Below, in pieces: positions 41,945 to 50,308 of a stretch of DNA of 64,000 bases. Position 1 is the first letter of the stretch. Each line of letters starts with the position of its first letter. This DNA comes from Catellatospora coxensis. Lineage in GTDB: Bacteria > Actinomycetota > Actinomycetes > Mycobacteriales > Micromonosporaceae. Location of the stretch: assembly GCF_016862635.1 (NCBI RefSeq), contig NZ_BONI01000019.1:1-64000 (forward strand), read 5' to 3'. Under the pieces are notes generated by a model. That model was given only the letters and a program-made list of their open reading frames with translations, ran no database searches and was not told the origin of the DNA. The position numbers and the translations under genes are program-made.

Positions 41945-42556
41945 ATGAAGACATCGGGCCCGCTCGCCGCACTCGTCCTTGCCGCCGTCCTCGCCACCGC
42001 CGCCTGCACCGCGGAAACCCCCGGGGCCACCCCCACCTCCAGTGGCGCACCGGGCGCCGCCCCGTCGGCGGGCAGCGCCGCCCCGACGGTCGCCGCCGCC
42101 GCGGGCGACCGGGACGGCTGCCTGACCGGCAAGTGGAAGGCCGATGTGGACGCCATGGCCAAGGCCGCCGCCAGGCTGGGCGGCGGCGAGGGCACCGGCT
42201 CCGGCAGCATCACCATGGAGTTCGCCGACCAGATGACCATCGCGTACGACGACGCGGTGATTATGATCAAGTCCACCGTGTCCGGTTCGGCCGTCGAGGC
42301 CAAGATGACCATCACCGGCTCGGCTACCAGCACGTCCTACTCGACCAAGGGTGGGAAGATCTCCGGCGTGATGCCCGGCGGCAAGATCACCACCAAGTCG
42401 GTCATGACGATGAACGGCGTGGAGACGCCGATGCCCGCCGGGACCTTCGACGGCAACATCGACCTGTCCAAGAACACCGTGTCCTACACCTGCTCCGGAA
42501 ACAAGGCGGAGCTGAACAACGGCTACGTGAGCTGGCCGCTGACCAAGATCTCCTAG
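41945..42556 (+). CDS. Lipoprotein of unknown function
   Basis: 203 aa. Signal LAALVLAAVLATAAC gives a lipobox ending in Cys at about 20, so it is membrane-anchored on the outside. A Pro/Ser/Ala spacer is followed by a beta-rich domain (CLTGKWKADVDAMAKAAARL, SGSITMEFADQMTIAYDDAV, SYTCSGNKAELNNGYVSWPL) with two widely spaced cysteines that could form a disulfide. No family recognised. Divergent from the PadR gene; single-gene unit followed by a hairpin. Confidence 0.75.
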   Translation: MKTSGPLAALVLAAVLATAACTAETPGATPTSSGAPGAAPSAGSAAPTVAAAAGDRDGCLTGKWKADVDAMAKAAARLGGGEGTGSGSITMEFADQMTIAYDDAVIMIKSTVSGSAVEAKMTITGSATSTSYSTKGGKISGVMPGGKITTKSVMTMNGVETPMPAGTFDGNIDLSKNTVSYTCSGNKAELNNGYVSWPLTKIS

Positions 42557-42567
42557 TCGTACCGCCC

Positions 42568-42607
42568 ACGGGCGGCCGGTGGTCCTCGCGGGCCGCCGGC
42601 TGCCCGT
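42568..42607 (+). terminator. Hairpin after the lipoprotein gene
   Basis: ACGGGCGGCCGG and CCGGCTGCCCGT pair at 11 of 12 positions, 11 nt after the stop. Confidence 0.6.
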
Positions 42608-42654
42608 TCGTGTTTCCGGGTATGGGTTGCGGAGGGGTGCCGTGAGGTGCATAC

Positions 42655-42686
42655 TCAACTTGTCGGTTGATTAACCGGATGGTTGA
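42655..42686. promoter_or_regulatory. ArsR operator: nested inverted repeat TCAAC...CGGTT-GATT-AACCG...GTTGA
   Basis: Outer TCAAC/GTTGA and inner CGGTT/AACCG arms form a two-part palindrome centred 30 nt before the ArsR start. GGTTGA-type half-sites are characteristic of ArsR regulators paired with AHSA1 genes. Confidence 0.6.
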
Positions 42687-42700
42687 ATAGAGAGGCGGTC

Positions 42701-43051
42701 ATGGACCGACTGAGCCTGGTCTTCGCGGCGCTGGCCGACCCGACCCGGCGGGCGATCCTCGCCCGGCTGGCCGACGGCGAGGCCACCGTGAACCAGCTCG
42801 CCGAGCCGTTCCCGATCAGCCTCCAGGCGGTCTCCAAGCACCTGAAGGTGCTGGAGCAGGCGGGTCTGATCACCCGCGGCCGGGACGCCCAGTGGCGGCC
42901 CTGCCGGCTGGAGGCCGCCCCGCTGCGCGACATCTCGGCCTGGGCCGCTTCATACCGCCGCTTCTGGGACGAGCGCTACGACCGGCTGGACGACTACCTG
43001 CAGACCCTTCAGCAGACGGGTCCTTCAGAAGAGGAGCAACAAGATGGGTGA
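42701..43051 (+). CDS. ArsR-family transcriptional regulator
   Basis: 116 aa from ATG at 42701 (GAGAGGCGG upstream). LVFAALADPTRRAILARLAD and the HTH VNQLAEPFPISLQAVSKHLK, VLEQAGLITRGRD, AQWRPCRLEA are classic. The metal-binding cysteines of true ArsR/SmtB are absent; this is the group paired with an AHSA1/SRPBCC gene. Overlaps the next gene by 8 nt. Confidence 0.93.
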   Translation: MDRLSLVFAALADPTRRAILARLADGEATVNQLAEPFPISLQAVSKHLKVLEQAGLITRGRDAQWRPCRLEAAPLRDISAWAASYRRFWDERYDRLDDYLQTLQQTGPSEEEQQDG

Positions 43052-43520
43052 GGCCAAGACCCTGGACGTCAAACTGCAGGGCGACCTGGAGATCGTGATG
43101 ACGCGCAGCTTCGACGCGCCGCTCGCGCTGGTCTGGGAGGTGCACACCAAGGCAGAGCACCTGAAGAAGTGGTGGGCCCGCGGCCACGAGGCCGACGTGA
43201 CCGCGTTCGACTTCCGGCCCGGCGGCAAGTGGCGCATCGTCGAGCACGGCGACAACGGCGAGGAGTGGGCCTTCCGCGGCGAGGTCCGTGAGATCGTGCC
43301 GATGGAGCTGATCGTGCAGACCTTCGAGTTCGAGGGCATGCCCGGCCACATCTCCGTCGAGCGGCTCGTGTTCGAGCACAAGGACGGCAAGACCACGCTG
43401 ACCGGCACCTCGACGTTCGCCAACAAGGAGGACCGCGACGGCATGGTCGCCTCCGGCATGGAGGGCGGGGCCAACGAGTCCTACCAGGCGCTTGACGCGT
43501 ACCTCAAGACGCTGGCCTGA
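43044..43520 (+). CDS. AHSA1/SRPBCC domain protein
   Basis: 158 aa. GDLEIVMTRSFDAPLALVWE, HLKKWWARGHEADVTAFDF, RPGGKWRIVEHGDNGEEWAF and TLTGTSTFANKEDRDGMVAS follow the Activator-of-Hsp90 ATPase homolog 1-like pattern. Co-transcribed and translationally coupled with its ArsR regulator, the standard two-gene unit. Ligand unknown. Confidence 0.92.
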   Translation: MGEAKTLDVKLQGDLEIVMTRSFDAPLALVWEVHTKAEHLKKWWARGHEADVTAFDFRPGGKWRIVEHGDNGEEWAFRGEVREIVPMELIVQTFEFEGMPGHISVERLVFEHKDGKTTLTGTSTFANKEDRDGMVASGMEGGANESYQALDAYLKTLA

Positions 43521-43521
43521 C

Positions 43522-43570
43522 CGGCGCGGCGGCCCGCACCGACGGACGTCCGCCGGTGCGGGCCGCGCCG
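43522..43570. terminator. GC hairpin between convergent genes
   Basis: CGGCGCGGC..CCCGCACCG pairs with CGGTGCGGGCCGCGCCG with a small bulge, between stops at 43520 and 43573. Confidence 0.65.
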
Positions 43571-43572
43571 TC

Positions 43573-45039
43573 TCAGTTGCGCGCGCCGCCCAGCCCCAGC
43601 AGGGCCGCCAGGCCGAGGGCGCTGCGCGGGGCGTACGGCATGCGCCACAGCCCGCCGTGCGCCGCCCCCTGCGCCTCCTCCTGCCACACGTGCTCGCGCA
43701 CCGGCGGGGGATTGCGCAGGTCGTGCACCAGCAGCGCGGCCATCAGCGTGTTCGACGTCGCCGGCTCGAACACCTCCACCCCGAACGCCGGCGCGCCCGC
43801 GTACGCCGCGGCCAGCACCCGGTTCTTCACCACCGAGCGGGTACGCGTCGGCGGCGCGACCTTGAAGCTGACCGTCGCGCCCTCGTGCCGGGCCACCGCC
43901 GCCCGCCACCGTTGCAGCCGCTTGGCCAGCGCGTAGTTCGGGCCCTGCTGCGCCACGAGGCTGTCGCAGATGCCCGGGTCGGCGTCCGGCGGGTAGTTGC
44001 GCCGCAGCAGCCGCCCCGCCGACACGAAACGCAGCGGCCCGCGCAGCGTACGCAGCGTCGACGGCTGCCGGTACTTCTCGTCGGCCTGCGCGACCGCCGC
44101 ACCCGGCGCGGCGAACACGTCCGTCGGGGTCGCCAGGAACGCCAGCGCCGTGTCCGGGCGCTGCCCGCGCAGGTGCTCGGTCAGCGCGTCCACCGCGGCG
44201 CTGACCCGCACGTTGGTCGCCCCGTCGGCGTAGACGTAGTTGCCGAGCACCAGCCGCCCGTCCACGCCGAGCAGCCAGTCCGCGACCGTCGGCAGCTGGT
44301 GCAGCAGGTCCGCGCCGGCGACCTCGGCCAGGTCCGGGTGGTCCCGGCGCGCGGCGGCCACCGGGACACGCAGCCGGCCCCCGTACCGCCGGGCGGTCTC
44401 CAGCAGGCCCCGCCACAGCTGCGGCCGCGGCAGGTCCACCGCGACGACCTCGCCGCCCCAGCGCAGCAGCGAATGCGTCGGGCCCATCTCCGCGCCCGCG
44501 CCCAGCGCCACCACCCGCACGTCGGACAGGTCCAGCCAGTCCGGATTGGCCATCACCGCCCGCACCGCCTCGGCGCAGCTCGGCTCCACGACCCCGGCCG
44601 CCACCCAGGCGTCCAGCTGCCGGGCCAGCGCGTCGCCGCGCAGCCGCTCGCCCCGGTACGGCAGCGACAGCTCGCGGTCGGTGTCACCGTCGCCGCCGAC
44701 GGTCACCGTGCCCAGCTCGGCGGACGGGTCAGGCCGGCGCTCGAACGCCTCGCGCAGCCCGGTCTCGGCGTCCGCGGTGACCACGCGCATCCGCTGGTGC
44801 AGCGACGCCAGGCCCGCCGCCGCGCTGCCGCGTGCGGCGTCGCCGGAGAGCAGCCCCGCCTCGACCAGCCGCCGGAAGTGCACCAGGTAGTCGGCGCGCC
44901 AGTTCGTCTCGTGCTCGGCCGCCCGCGCCCCGACCGGGTCCACCGGCCGCAACGCGTCGGCGACCACGGCCCGGCCCAGCGCGGACGTGCTGCGCTCGGT
45001 GCCGGTGCTGACGGGGAAGACCACCCCGGATGATGCCAT
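43573..45039 (-). CDS. Large conserved-looking protein with Rossmann-like segment, unknown function
   Basis: 488 aa from ATG at 45039 with GAAGGAG upstream. No signal peptide. Residues about 175-215 (LSDVRVVALGAGAEMGPTHS then LLRWGGEVVAVDLPRP) look like a nucleotide- or SAM-binding Rossmann beta-alpha-beta, and LLHQLPTVADWLLGVDGRLV continues the fold. The last region has VSFKVAPPTRTRSVVKNRVL. I do not recognise the family; a SAM- or NAD-dependent enzyme is one reading. Single-gene unit. Confidence 0.6.
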   Translation of the reverse strand: MASSGVVFPVSTGTERSTSALGRAVVADALRPVDPVGARAAEHETNWRADYLVHFRRLVEAGLLSGDAARGSAAAGLASLHQRMRVVTADAETGLREAFERRPDPSAELGTVTVGGDGDTDRELSLPYRGERLRGDALARQLDAWVAAGVVEPSCAEAVRAVMANPDWLDLSDVRVVALGAGAEMGPTHSLLRWGGEVVAVDLPRPQLWRGLLETARRYGGRLRVPVAAARRDHPDLAEVAGADLLHQLPTVADWLLGVDGRLVLGNYVYADGATNVRVSAAVDALTEHLRGQRPDTALAFLATPTDVFAAPGAAVAQADEKYRQPSTLRTLRGPLRFVSAGRLLRRNYPPDADPGICDSLVAQQGPNYALAKRLQRWRAAVARHEGATVSFKVAPPTRTRSVVKNRVLAAAYAGAPAFGVEVFEPATSNTLMAALLVHDLRNPPPVREHVWQEEAQGAAHGGLWRMPYAPRSALGLAALLGLGGARN

Positions 45040-45154
45040 CGTGCAACGCTCCTTCGCCGGGCGGTGGCGGCCGCCGTGCGTCGCGGACACTATCGCCTGC
45101 CCACCCGGTCGGCAACGACCGGCACCGGCGCGCGGCGTGCCCGTGGCCGCGAGC

Positions 45155-45277
45155 CTAGAACGGCCACCGGTCCGTGTCGCCCGCCTCCACCAGCGGGATC
45201 ATCGCGAAGGCGGCGTCGCTCAGGCCGCCGAAGGTGTGCCGGTTGCCGGCGACCGGGGTATGGCCCAGGCGGTGCCG
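45155..45277 (-). pseudogene. C-terminal remnant of an unidentified protein
   Basis: A 40-codon open stretch with near-perfect G/C third positions ends FGGLSDAAFAMIPLVEAGDT then DRWPF and TAG. An in-frame TGA lies directly upstream and there is no start codon of its own. Good coding statistics without a gene suggest the surviving 3' end of a deleted gene in the 390-nt gap between 45039 and 45433. The parent family is not recognised. Confidence 0.4.
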
Positions 45278-45432
45278 TCACCAGCGCACCGGGAGGTGTG
45301 CCGGTGAAGTTATCGACCGCCCGCGCGGTCCGGCAACGCATTTATCCGATCGTGATCCGGGCGGGTCGTAGCCCTTGCCGCGTCCGCCTGGCGGCGAAAT
45401 GATGGGGTCCGCATGGACGGACGGCTCAGGGA

Positions 45433-46032
45433 GTGATCGCGCTGTTACGGCGAAAGCGGCCGGTGGCCAAGGGTGTGCCGATCTGGCTGCTCGACATCGA
45501 CGGGGTCATCAACGCGGTCACCGACCTGCCGGATCGCCGCGTGTGGCGGGGCCACCAGTGGGTGCGGACCGCCGCGGCGAGCAACGAGGACATCGAGTGG
45601 CCCATCCTCGCCGCGACGCCGGTGCTGGACTTCCTGCGCCAGGTCCACGAGCAGGGCCGTGCTGAGATCTGGTGGCACAGCACCTGGCAGCACAACTCCG
45701 TCAACGTCGGCACGGCGCTGGGACTGCCGTCCTGGCCGGTGCGCGAATGCCCCGAGTTCGTGTCGATGGACGCCGTCCTGGCGGCCCCGCTGCTCAGCAC
45801 GAAGCGGACCTGGTGGAAGCTGCCCGCCGCGCTGCGGGTGCTCGACGAGGGCCGCCCGCTGCTCTGGACCGACGACGACGTCCGCCACCAGCTGCGCGCC
45901 GCCGACACGAGGCCGTGGGGCAACCGGGCGCTGGTGCTGGCGCCGCCGATGCAGGCCGGGCTGACGCCGCGGCAGCTGCGCCGCATCGATCGCTGGCTGA
46001 GGAAGTGGCCCGCCCGACCCGCCCTAACCTAA
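45433..46032 (+). CDS. HAD-domain (Swiss-army-knife RNA-repair type) phosphatase-like protein
   Basis: 199 aa from a GTG start. Motif I is WLLDIDGVINA (DxDG), WWHSTWQHNSVN supplies the Ser/Thr motif, and LLWTDDDVRHQLRA is the acidic motif III. Lacks a cap domain. This small group is called HAD domain in Swiss Army Knife RNA repair proteins. No other RNA-repair gene is adjacent, so the role is open. Confidence 0.75.
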   Translation: MIALLRRKRPVAKGVPIWLLDIDGVINAVTDLPDRRVWRGHQWVRTAAASNEDIEWPILAATPVLDFLRQVHEQGRAEIWWHSTWQHNSVNVGTALGLPSWPVRECPEFVSMDAVLAAPLLSTKRTWWKLPAALRVLDEGRPLLWTDDDVRHQLRAADTRPWGNRALVLAPPMQAGLTPRQLRRIDRWLRKWPARPALT

Positions 46033-46080
46033 CGTGTACTGCTGCTGTACCCTCCGTATGTCTTATGTGGAGGGTTGTCG

Positions 46081-46563
46081 ATGAAGCGCGGTTCGAGCGT
46101 CCAGGACAGGGCTGCCCACGCCGGACTCGGCAACCAGCTGCGGCGCTACGGCACCCGGCCGGTGGCCCAGCTGCTCACCGCCCCCATCGTGGCCGTGACC
46201 ACGCTGGTGCTGGGCTTCGGCACGCACCTCGTGTCCCACCGGCTCGCCGGTGCCGCGATCACCGCCGGCCTGCTCGTGCAGGCCCTGCTCATCCACCGCA
46301 ACCGCGCGATCCACGTGTTCGAGCGGGGAATGATCACGGTCGGCGCGCTCGGCCGGGTGCGGCACGTGGTGACCTGGCACGAGGTGGCGTACGTCGAGGG
46401 CGTCACCGTCAACACCAGCAACGGCGCGTTCACCACCACCCGGCGCGACTTCACCGTGCACCTGCCCGGCGGCCGGGTCCGGTTCAGCGACCTCCTGGTC
46501 GCCGACGGCGACCGGCTCGCCGCGCACATCGCCCTGAGCGCAGGCCAGCGCCTGATCTTCTGA
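46081..46563 (+). CDS. Small membrane protein with two helices and a PH-like C-terminal domain
   Basis: 160 aa; ATG preceded by GGAGGG. Helices: QLLTAPIVAVTTLVLGFGTH and AGAAITAGLLVQALLIH. After them IHVFERGMITVGALGRVRHV and VTWHEVAYVEGVTVNTSNGA read like a bacterial PH-type beta-domain (DUF6585-like). Function unknown. Confidence 0.6.
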   Translation: MKRGSSVQDRAAHAGLGNQLRRYGTRPVAQLLTAPIVAVTTLVLGFGTHLVSHRLAGAAITAGLLVQALLIHRNRAIHVFERGMITVGALGRVRHVVTWHEVAYVEGVTVNTSNGAFTTTRRDFTVHLPGGRVRFSDLLVADGDRLAAHIALSAGQRLIF

Positions 46564-46698
46564 CCGAGCCTGCCGCGACCGCCGGCACGGCGCTGCCGGC
46601 GCCTGATCTGCTGCACGAGCCCGCCAGGACCGCCACCGCGGCGCTGCGGTTACGCTGGCAGCTGCTGATCAGGACATCGTTGCGGGGAGTGGTCTGCG

Positions 46699-47412
46699 AT
46701 GAGCGGCGCGCACGCGATCGACACCGGCCTGCTCGACGACCCGGCCGGGGCCGCCCTGTCCGGCCCGCACCGCGGGTTCGCCCGGCGGCACGGGCAGGCG
46801 GTCTGCTACGACCCGGCCGTGACACCGTTCGCCGCGCTGCCCGCCGGGGCCGACGCGCAAGCCTGGCGCGACCTCGCGGCGCTGGTGGGGCCGGGTGGCC
46901 GGGCTGTGCTCATCGGCGACTACCCGGTGCCGCCCGGCTGGGAGATCACCTGGCGGGACGAGGTCGTCCAGCTGGTCGACGCCGCCGTCGCGATAGCCGA
47001 CGAGCCCGAGGCGGTGCCGCTCGGCGCGGCCGACGTGCCGGAGATGCTCGACCTCGTCGAGCGCACCAAACCCGGGCCATTCCTCGCGCGTACCGTCGAG
47101 ATGGGCTCCTACCTCGGCGTCCGGCAGGACGGCAGGCTCGTCGCGATGGCCGGGGAGCGCATGCACCCGCCCGGTTTCACCGAGATCAGCGCCGTGTGCA
47201 CCGACCCGGCATACCGCGGCCAAGGGCTGGCCACGCGGCTGATCCGCGCGGTCGCCGCGGGTGTGCGGCGGCGCGGCGAGACGCCGTTCCTGCACGCCGC
47301 CAGCGACAACACCTCGGCGATCCGGCTCTACGAGGCGATGGGCTTCGCCGTCCGCCGCCAGCTCACCTTCACCGTCGTGGTGGATGAGGAAGGGCACCCT
47401 GCGCACCGATAG
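46699..47412 (+). CDS. FR47-like GNAT acetyltransferase
   Basis: 237 aa. The N-terminal half is degenerate; the C-terminal GNAT half has YLGVRQDGRLVAMAGERMH, EISAVCTDPAYRGQGLATRL (acetyl-CoA loop RGQGLA) and FLHAASDNTSAIRLYEAMGF. Typical of FR47-like enzymes. Substrate unknown. The 3' end carries one arm of a palindromic element. Confidence 0.85.
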   Translation: MSGAHAIDTGLLDDPAGAALSGPHRGFARRHGQAVCYDPAVTPFAALPAGADAQAWRDLAALVGPGGRAVLIGDYPVPPGWEITWRDEVVQLVDAAVAIADEPEAVPLGAADVPEMLDLVERTKPGPFLARTVEMGSYLGVRQDGRLVAMAGERMHPPGFTEISAVCTDPAYRGQGLATRLIRAVAAGVRRRGETPFLHAASDNTSAIRLYEAMGFAVRRQLTFTVVVDEEGHPAHR

Positions 47413-47433
47413 CGTCAAGAAGGCGCCCTTCCT
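47387..47433. repeat. GAAGGGCACC-type palindromic element across convergent 3' ends
   Basis: AGGAAGGGCACC (47387-47398) pairs with GGCGCCCTTCCT (47422-47433) at 11 of 12 positions. It covers the stop of the GNAT gene and the last codons of the convergent kinase-like gene; only 2 nt separate the two stops. Confidence 0.6.
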
Positions 47434-47981
47434 TCGGCGCTGACCGGGCTGAGCTCCTCCCGCCAGTTGTCCAGCTCGGCTGGAGTGCGGAACAGCAGCA
47501 CCTGCGGGCCGGGGGAGTCCGCCGCCCAGCGGCGCATCCGGCGGCGCTTGCGCCCGAACGACGCGAAATGCCACAGGATGATCGACTCGGCGGACAGGAC
47601 GCTGCCGAGCGTCTCCCGGTTGCCGTTGCAGATGACCTCACCGGTCGAGATCAGCCGCGCGGTGCGCCGCAGCAGCCGCCGCAGCGTCAGTCCGCGGGAG
47701 AAGTCCAGGCCGATGATGAGGTCCGCCGAGGCGAGCGGGACGTCGAGCCAGTCCTTGTACGCGCCGTCGAGGATCCAGGACTTCTTGCGGCAGATCGCCG
47801 CGATCCGGTCCCGCTGGACCGGCATCGGGACCTCTTTCCAGCCGGGTTCCCAGGTCAGCTCGTCGACCGGCTGCCAGGGCAGGCCCAGCCGCCGCGACAG
47901 CTCCCGGGCGAGGGTGGACTTGCCCGCCCCGTACACCCCGTAGATCAGGATCTTCTGCGGGAAGGGGCGGCGCGCGTTCAC
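47415..47981 (-). CDS. P-loop adenylate-kinase-like (FlaR/topology-type) NTPase
   Basis: 188 aa from a GTG start. KILIYGVYGAGKSTLARELS is a P-loop; PWQPVDELTWEPGWKEVP and WILDGAYKDWLDVPLASADL are typical of the adenylate-kinase-related group that acts on unknown nucleotides. DLIIGLDFSRGLTLRRLLRR matches the lid region. Function unknown. Confidence 0.8.
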   Translation of the reverse strand: MNARRPFPQKILIYGVYGAGKSTLARELSRRLGLPWQPVDELTWEPGWKEVPMPVQRDRIAAICRKKSWILDGAYKDWLDVPLASADLIIGLDFSRGLTLRRLLRRTARLISTGEVICNGNRETLGSVLSAESIILWHFASFGRKRRRMRRWAADSPGPQVLLFRTPAELDNWREELSPVSAEGRAPS

Positions 47982-48044
47982 CGGCCGAGCGTAGCGGGCG
48001 TGTGCATCTCCGCCGCCCGCGCTGTCGGGCCAGGCCTGGGCGGC

Positions 48045-48734
48045 TCAGTCGGCGCGGAGCCGGTCGGTGAGGCCGTCGATGCCGGTGTAGAGGTATGCGG
48101 TCTGGTATTGCGCGTTGCCGAACAGTCGGGCCTCGCCCCGGTAGATCGCGAGCAGCGTGTCCTCGCCGCGCCACCAGCCGTCGGCGGCCCCGGCGACCTC
48201 GGTCACCGGGCGCAGCCGCAGCCGCTCCGGCAGCCCGTCGAGCCTGGCCCCGGTCGCGAGTGCGACCTCGGCGGGCATGCTGTCGGCGAGGTGGCGCAGC
48301 GCTATCGACTCCACCCAGCCCTCGACCGAGTTGTGCAGCGGGACCCAGGTGTCGTCGGCCACGATGCCGAACCGGCCGTCGCCGTCGACCATGAAGCCGT
48401 ACGCCGAAGCGGACCTCGGGCGGCCCGCCGTGAAGCAGGCACCCCGACCTTCCTCGACGGTCGGGTCGTCGGCGTCCAGGACGTGCGGGCCGCCTTCGTA
48501 CTCGGGGGTCGGCGGCAGTTCCAGCCCGCCCCAGCGGCCCTGGTAGGCGGCCAGGTGCTCGATCGCGGCCGCGGGGCGGTGATAGCGGTGCCAGTGCCGA
48601 CGGTGCTGCTCGGGCGACCACACCTCGCGCCGGACCCCATACGCGGCGAGGTAGGCCCGCGCCCGCGGCGTCAGCCCGCGGCGTGCGTCGAGCACGTGCA
48701 GGGGCTTCGGCGTGCGGCGCGGCCTCGGTGACAT
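48045..48734 (-). CDS. Soluble protein of unknown function
   Basis: 229 aa. ATG at 48734; a GTG one codon upstream is possible. No signal or membrane segment. Trp/Tyr-rich: PEQHRRHWHRYHRPAAAIEH, YQGRWGGLELPPTPEYEGGP, WVPLHNSVEGWVESIALRHL, YRGEARLFGNAQYQTAYLY. The layout resembles SUKH/SMI1-like immunity or scaffold proteins but no signature is decisive. Its start overlaps the stop of a broken Cys-rich mini-gene (TGATG). Confidence 0.55.
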   Translation of the reverse strand: MSPRPRRTPKPLHVLDARRGLTPRARAYLAAYGVRREVWSPEQHRRHWHRYHRPAAAIEHLAAYQGRWGGLELPPTPEYEGGPHVLDADDPTVEEGRGACFTAGRPRSASAYGFMVDGDGRFGIVADDTWVPLHNSVEGWVESIALRHLADSMPAEVALATGARLDGLPERLRLRPVTEVAGAADGWWRGEDTLLAIYRGEARLFGNAQYQTAYLYTGIDGLTDRLRAD

Positions 48735-48860
48735 CACGTCACGACGGTCCGGCAGTCGCGGCAGATCCGGGTGCAGTGGACACCGGGCACTCCCAGGCGT
48801 GGCCGTCCAGACTCATCACGCAGCCGCCGAGGAGCAGGCGGGAGGGACGTCGCGGGTCAC
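48734..48860 (-). pseudogene. Possible frameshifted Cys-rich mini-gene ahead of the 229-aa gene
   Basis: One frame reads LLLGGCVMSLDGHAWECPV; the next reads VHCTRICRDCRTVVT and ends in TGATG, overlapping the downstream ATG. Joined by a -1/+2 shift at the CCGGTGTCC run they would make a small C/H-rich zinc-ribbon-like protein translationally coupled to the next gene. TACCCT 6 nt before a GTG at 48860 could be a leaderless start. It may be a real frameshift, a sequencing error or chance. Confidence 0.3.
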
Positions 48861-48969
48861 CGGGCCAGGGTAGCGAGAAGGGGCGACGCTTTCGACGGTC
48901 GCGCCGGCCGGCACCGGCCCGGCAGCAAGCTGCCGCCCCTCGACAGTCACGGCCGACGTCGGCGGGCCG

Positions 48970-50037
48970 TCAGCCGAACCAATGGTCGACCTCGGTGTAG
49001 GCCAATCCGCCGTTGTCGCTGAGAACGGGGTCGTTGAAACTCAGCTGCAGGTCACCGGTGGCGACGCCGCGCGCCCTGTAGACCAGGCAGGGAGACCGGG
49101 ACGGGGCGCCCGTGTCCCTCGTGCCCAGCACCGGGAACCACGATCCGGCTTCGTACCAGCCGCGACTCGACACGAACATCGCGCCCGTGGTGACCCGCCC
49201 GACCATCGCGTACGGCGGTTCGCCCGGAGCCGGAAAACCCGGGGTCGCGTGGCTCCACGAGTATCCGTAAACGGACTCGACGTGTCCCCAGTAATCCGTG
49301 GTGATCGTGCCCTCCCAGGCGGCCTCGACCAGGGTGGCGTCGCCGTCGGACAGGGTGTCACCCCGGGTCGTGATCGCGTTGGCGGGTATCTCCTGCCCGA
49401 ACACTTCCCAGCTGCTCGGAGCGGCTCTGGCCGTGCACCGCGTCAGCGCGTCGCCCTCGGGCGGCAGCAGGAACCCCTCGTGGCGGTAGAACGCGTAGCC
49501 GGACGGTGCGGCATCGCGACGCCAGGTGGCGATCGCCGCGTTGTCGGCGGCGGCCGCGTTCCAGTAGCTCCTGAGCGGGATGCCGCCCAGGTGGGTCGTC
49601 GGGACGAAGCCCTCGATGCGGAACAGCGTGTATGTCACACCCGACGATCGGGTGTCGCCGACGTTGCCCGACCAGTTCGGATCGGTCGTGAGGAAGTTGT
49701 CGCCCCGGCTCGGGTTCCACCAGTGGAACAACGGCACCGTGCCGGCCGGCTGAGGATTGGCCGGGTTGTACACGTGGCCCTGCATGCCGACGATCTGGTA
49801 GCCCGCATCTCGGGGACAGGTGCCGGAGTACTGGCAGACCCATCCCTCCTGGGTGGTGGTGAAGTAGTCGCCCCGTGACGGGCTGTGGAACGCGACGAGC
49901 GGCACCAGCGTCGGACCGCCGGCGTCCGCGCGGCCGGCCCCGGTGGTGGCGAACCCGGTCGCAGCCACCAGAGCGGCTAGAACGCCGGCCACGACGCGAC
50001 TTCGCGTCCGATGGGGGATGTGCGGGCGTCTGATCAT
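48970..50037 (-). CDS. Secreted protein with DUF5648-like repeats
   Basis: 355 aa; ATG at 50037 after GGAGGAGG. Signal VVAGVLAALVAATGFATTGA. The mature part holds repeats of the form LVAFHSPSRGDYFTTTQEGW, PLFHWWNPSRGDNFLTTDPN and a more divergent RSYWNAAAADNAAIATWRRD, the aromatic-plus-D-x-F-xTT pattern of DUF5648. Later a beta-rich segment (YGYSWSHATPGFPAPGEPPY). Probably extracellular binding or adhesive role. Confidence 0.65.
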   Translation of the reverse strand: MIRRPHIPHRTRSRVVAGVLAALVAATGFATTGAGRADAGGPTLVPLVAFHSPSRGDYFTTTQEGWVCQYSGTCPRDAGYQIVGMQGHVYNPANPQPAGTVPLFHWWNPSRGDNFLTTDPNWSGNVGDTRSSGVTYTLFRIEGFVPTTHLGGIPLRSYWNAAAADNAAIATWRRDAAPSGYAFYRHEGFLLPPEGDALTRCTARAAPSSWEVFGQEIPANAITTRGDTLSDGDATLVEAAWEGTITTDYWGHVESVYGYSWSHATPGFPAPGEPPYAMVGRVTTGAMFVSSRGWYEAGSWFPVLGTRDTGAPSRSPCLVYRARGVATGDLQLSFNDPVLSDNGGLAYTEVDHWFG

Positions 50038-50232
50038 CGTGCCTCCTCCTGGTCGAGCTCGGATGAAAGCTCTTCCCGAGTAAGGTGCACCCCGATCGAG
50101 GACCGTCCACATCGACTGTCGGCTTGTGTCCAGTGTCGCGCTCGCGTCCCCATCCGGTCGGCGCACGAGTGCCCCGCCCTCCGGACTCGGCGTATCCGGA
50201 AGACGGGGCGGTCTCGCACCCGGGTGGGGATC
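50038..50232. other. Upstream region of the DUF5648-like gene
   Basis: About 195 nt holding the SD for 50037 and presumably its promoter. No gene and no clear operator seen. Confidence 0.4.
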
Positions 50233-50292
50233 GCAGTTTCGGGGAAACTGGCGCTAAGTCAGGCTCGAAAGCTGCACTTTCCCCGAAACTGC
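50233..50292. repeat. GCAGTTTCGGGGAAA palindromic element, copy 2
   Basis: GCAGTTTCGGGGAAA (50233-50247) and TTTCCCCGAAACTGC (50278-50292) are perfect 15-bp arms with a 30-nt loop, the same arm sequence and loop size as copy 1 at 39482. It follows the glucanase stop and may terminate it. Confidence 0.8.
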
Positions 50293-50308
50293 ACCAGCCG
50301 AGGCGGCG

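Noticed and set aside
46564-46698. Possible small gene between the PH-like and GNAT genes
   Set aside because: Open but with no start having an SD, and composition matches non-coding shadow; treated as the GNAT promoter region.
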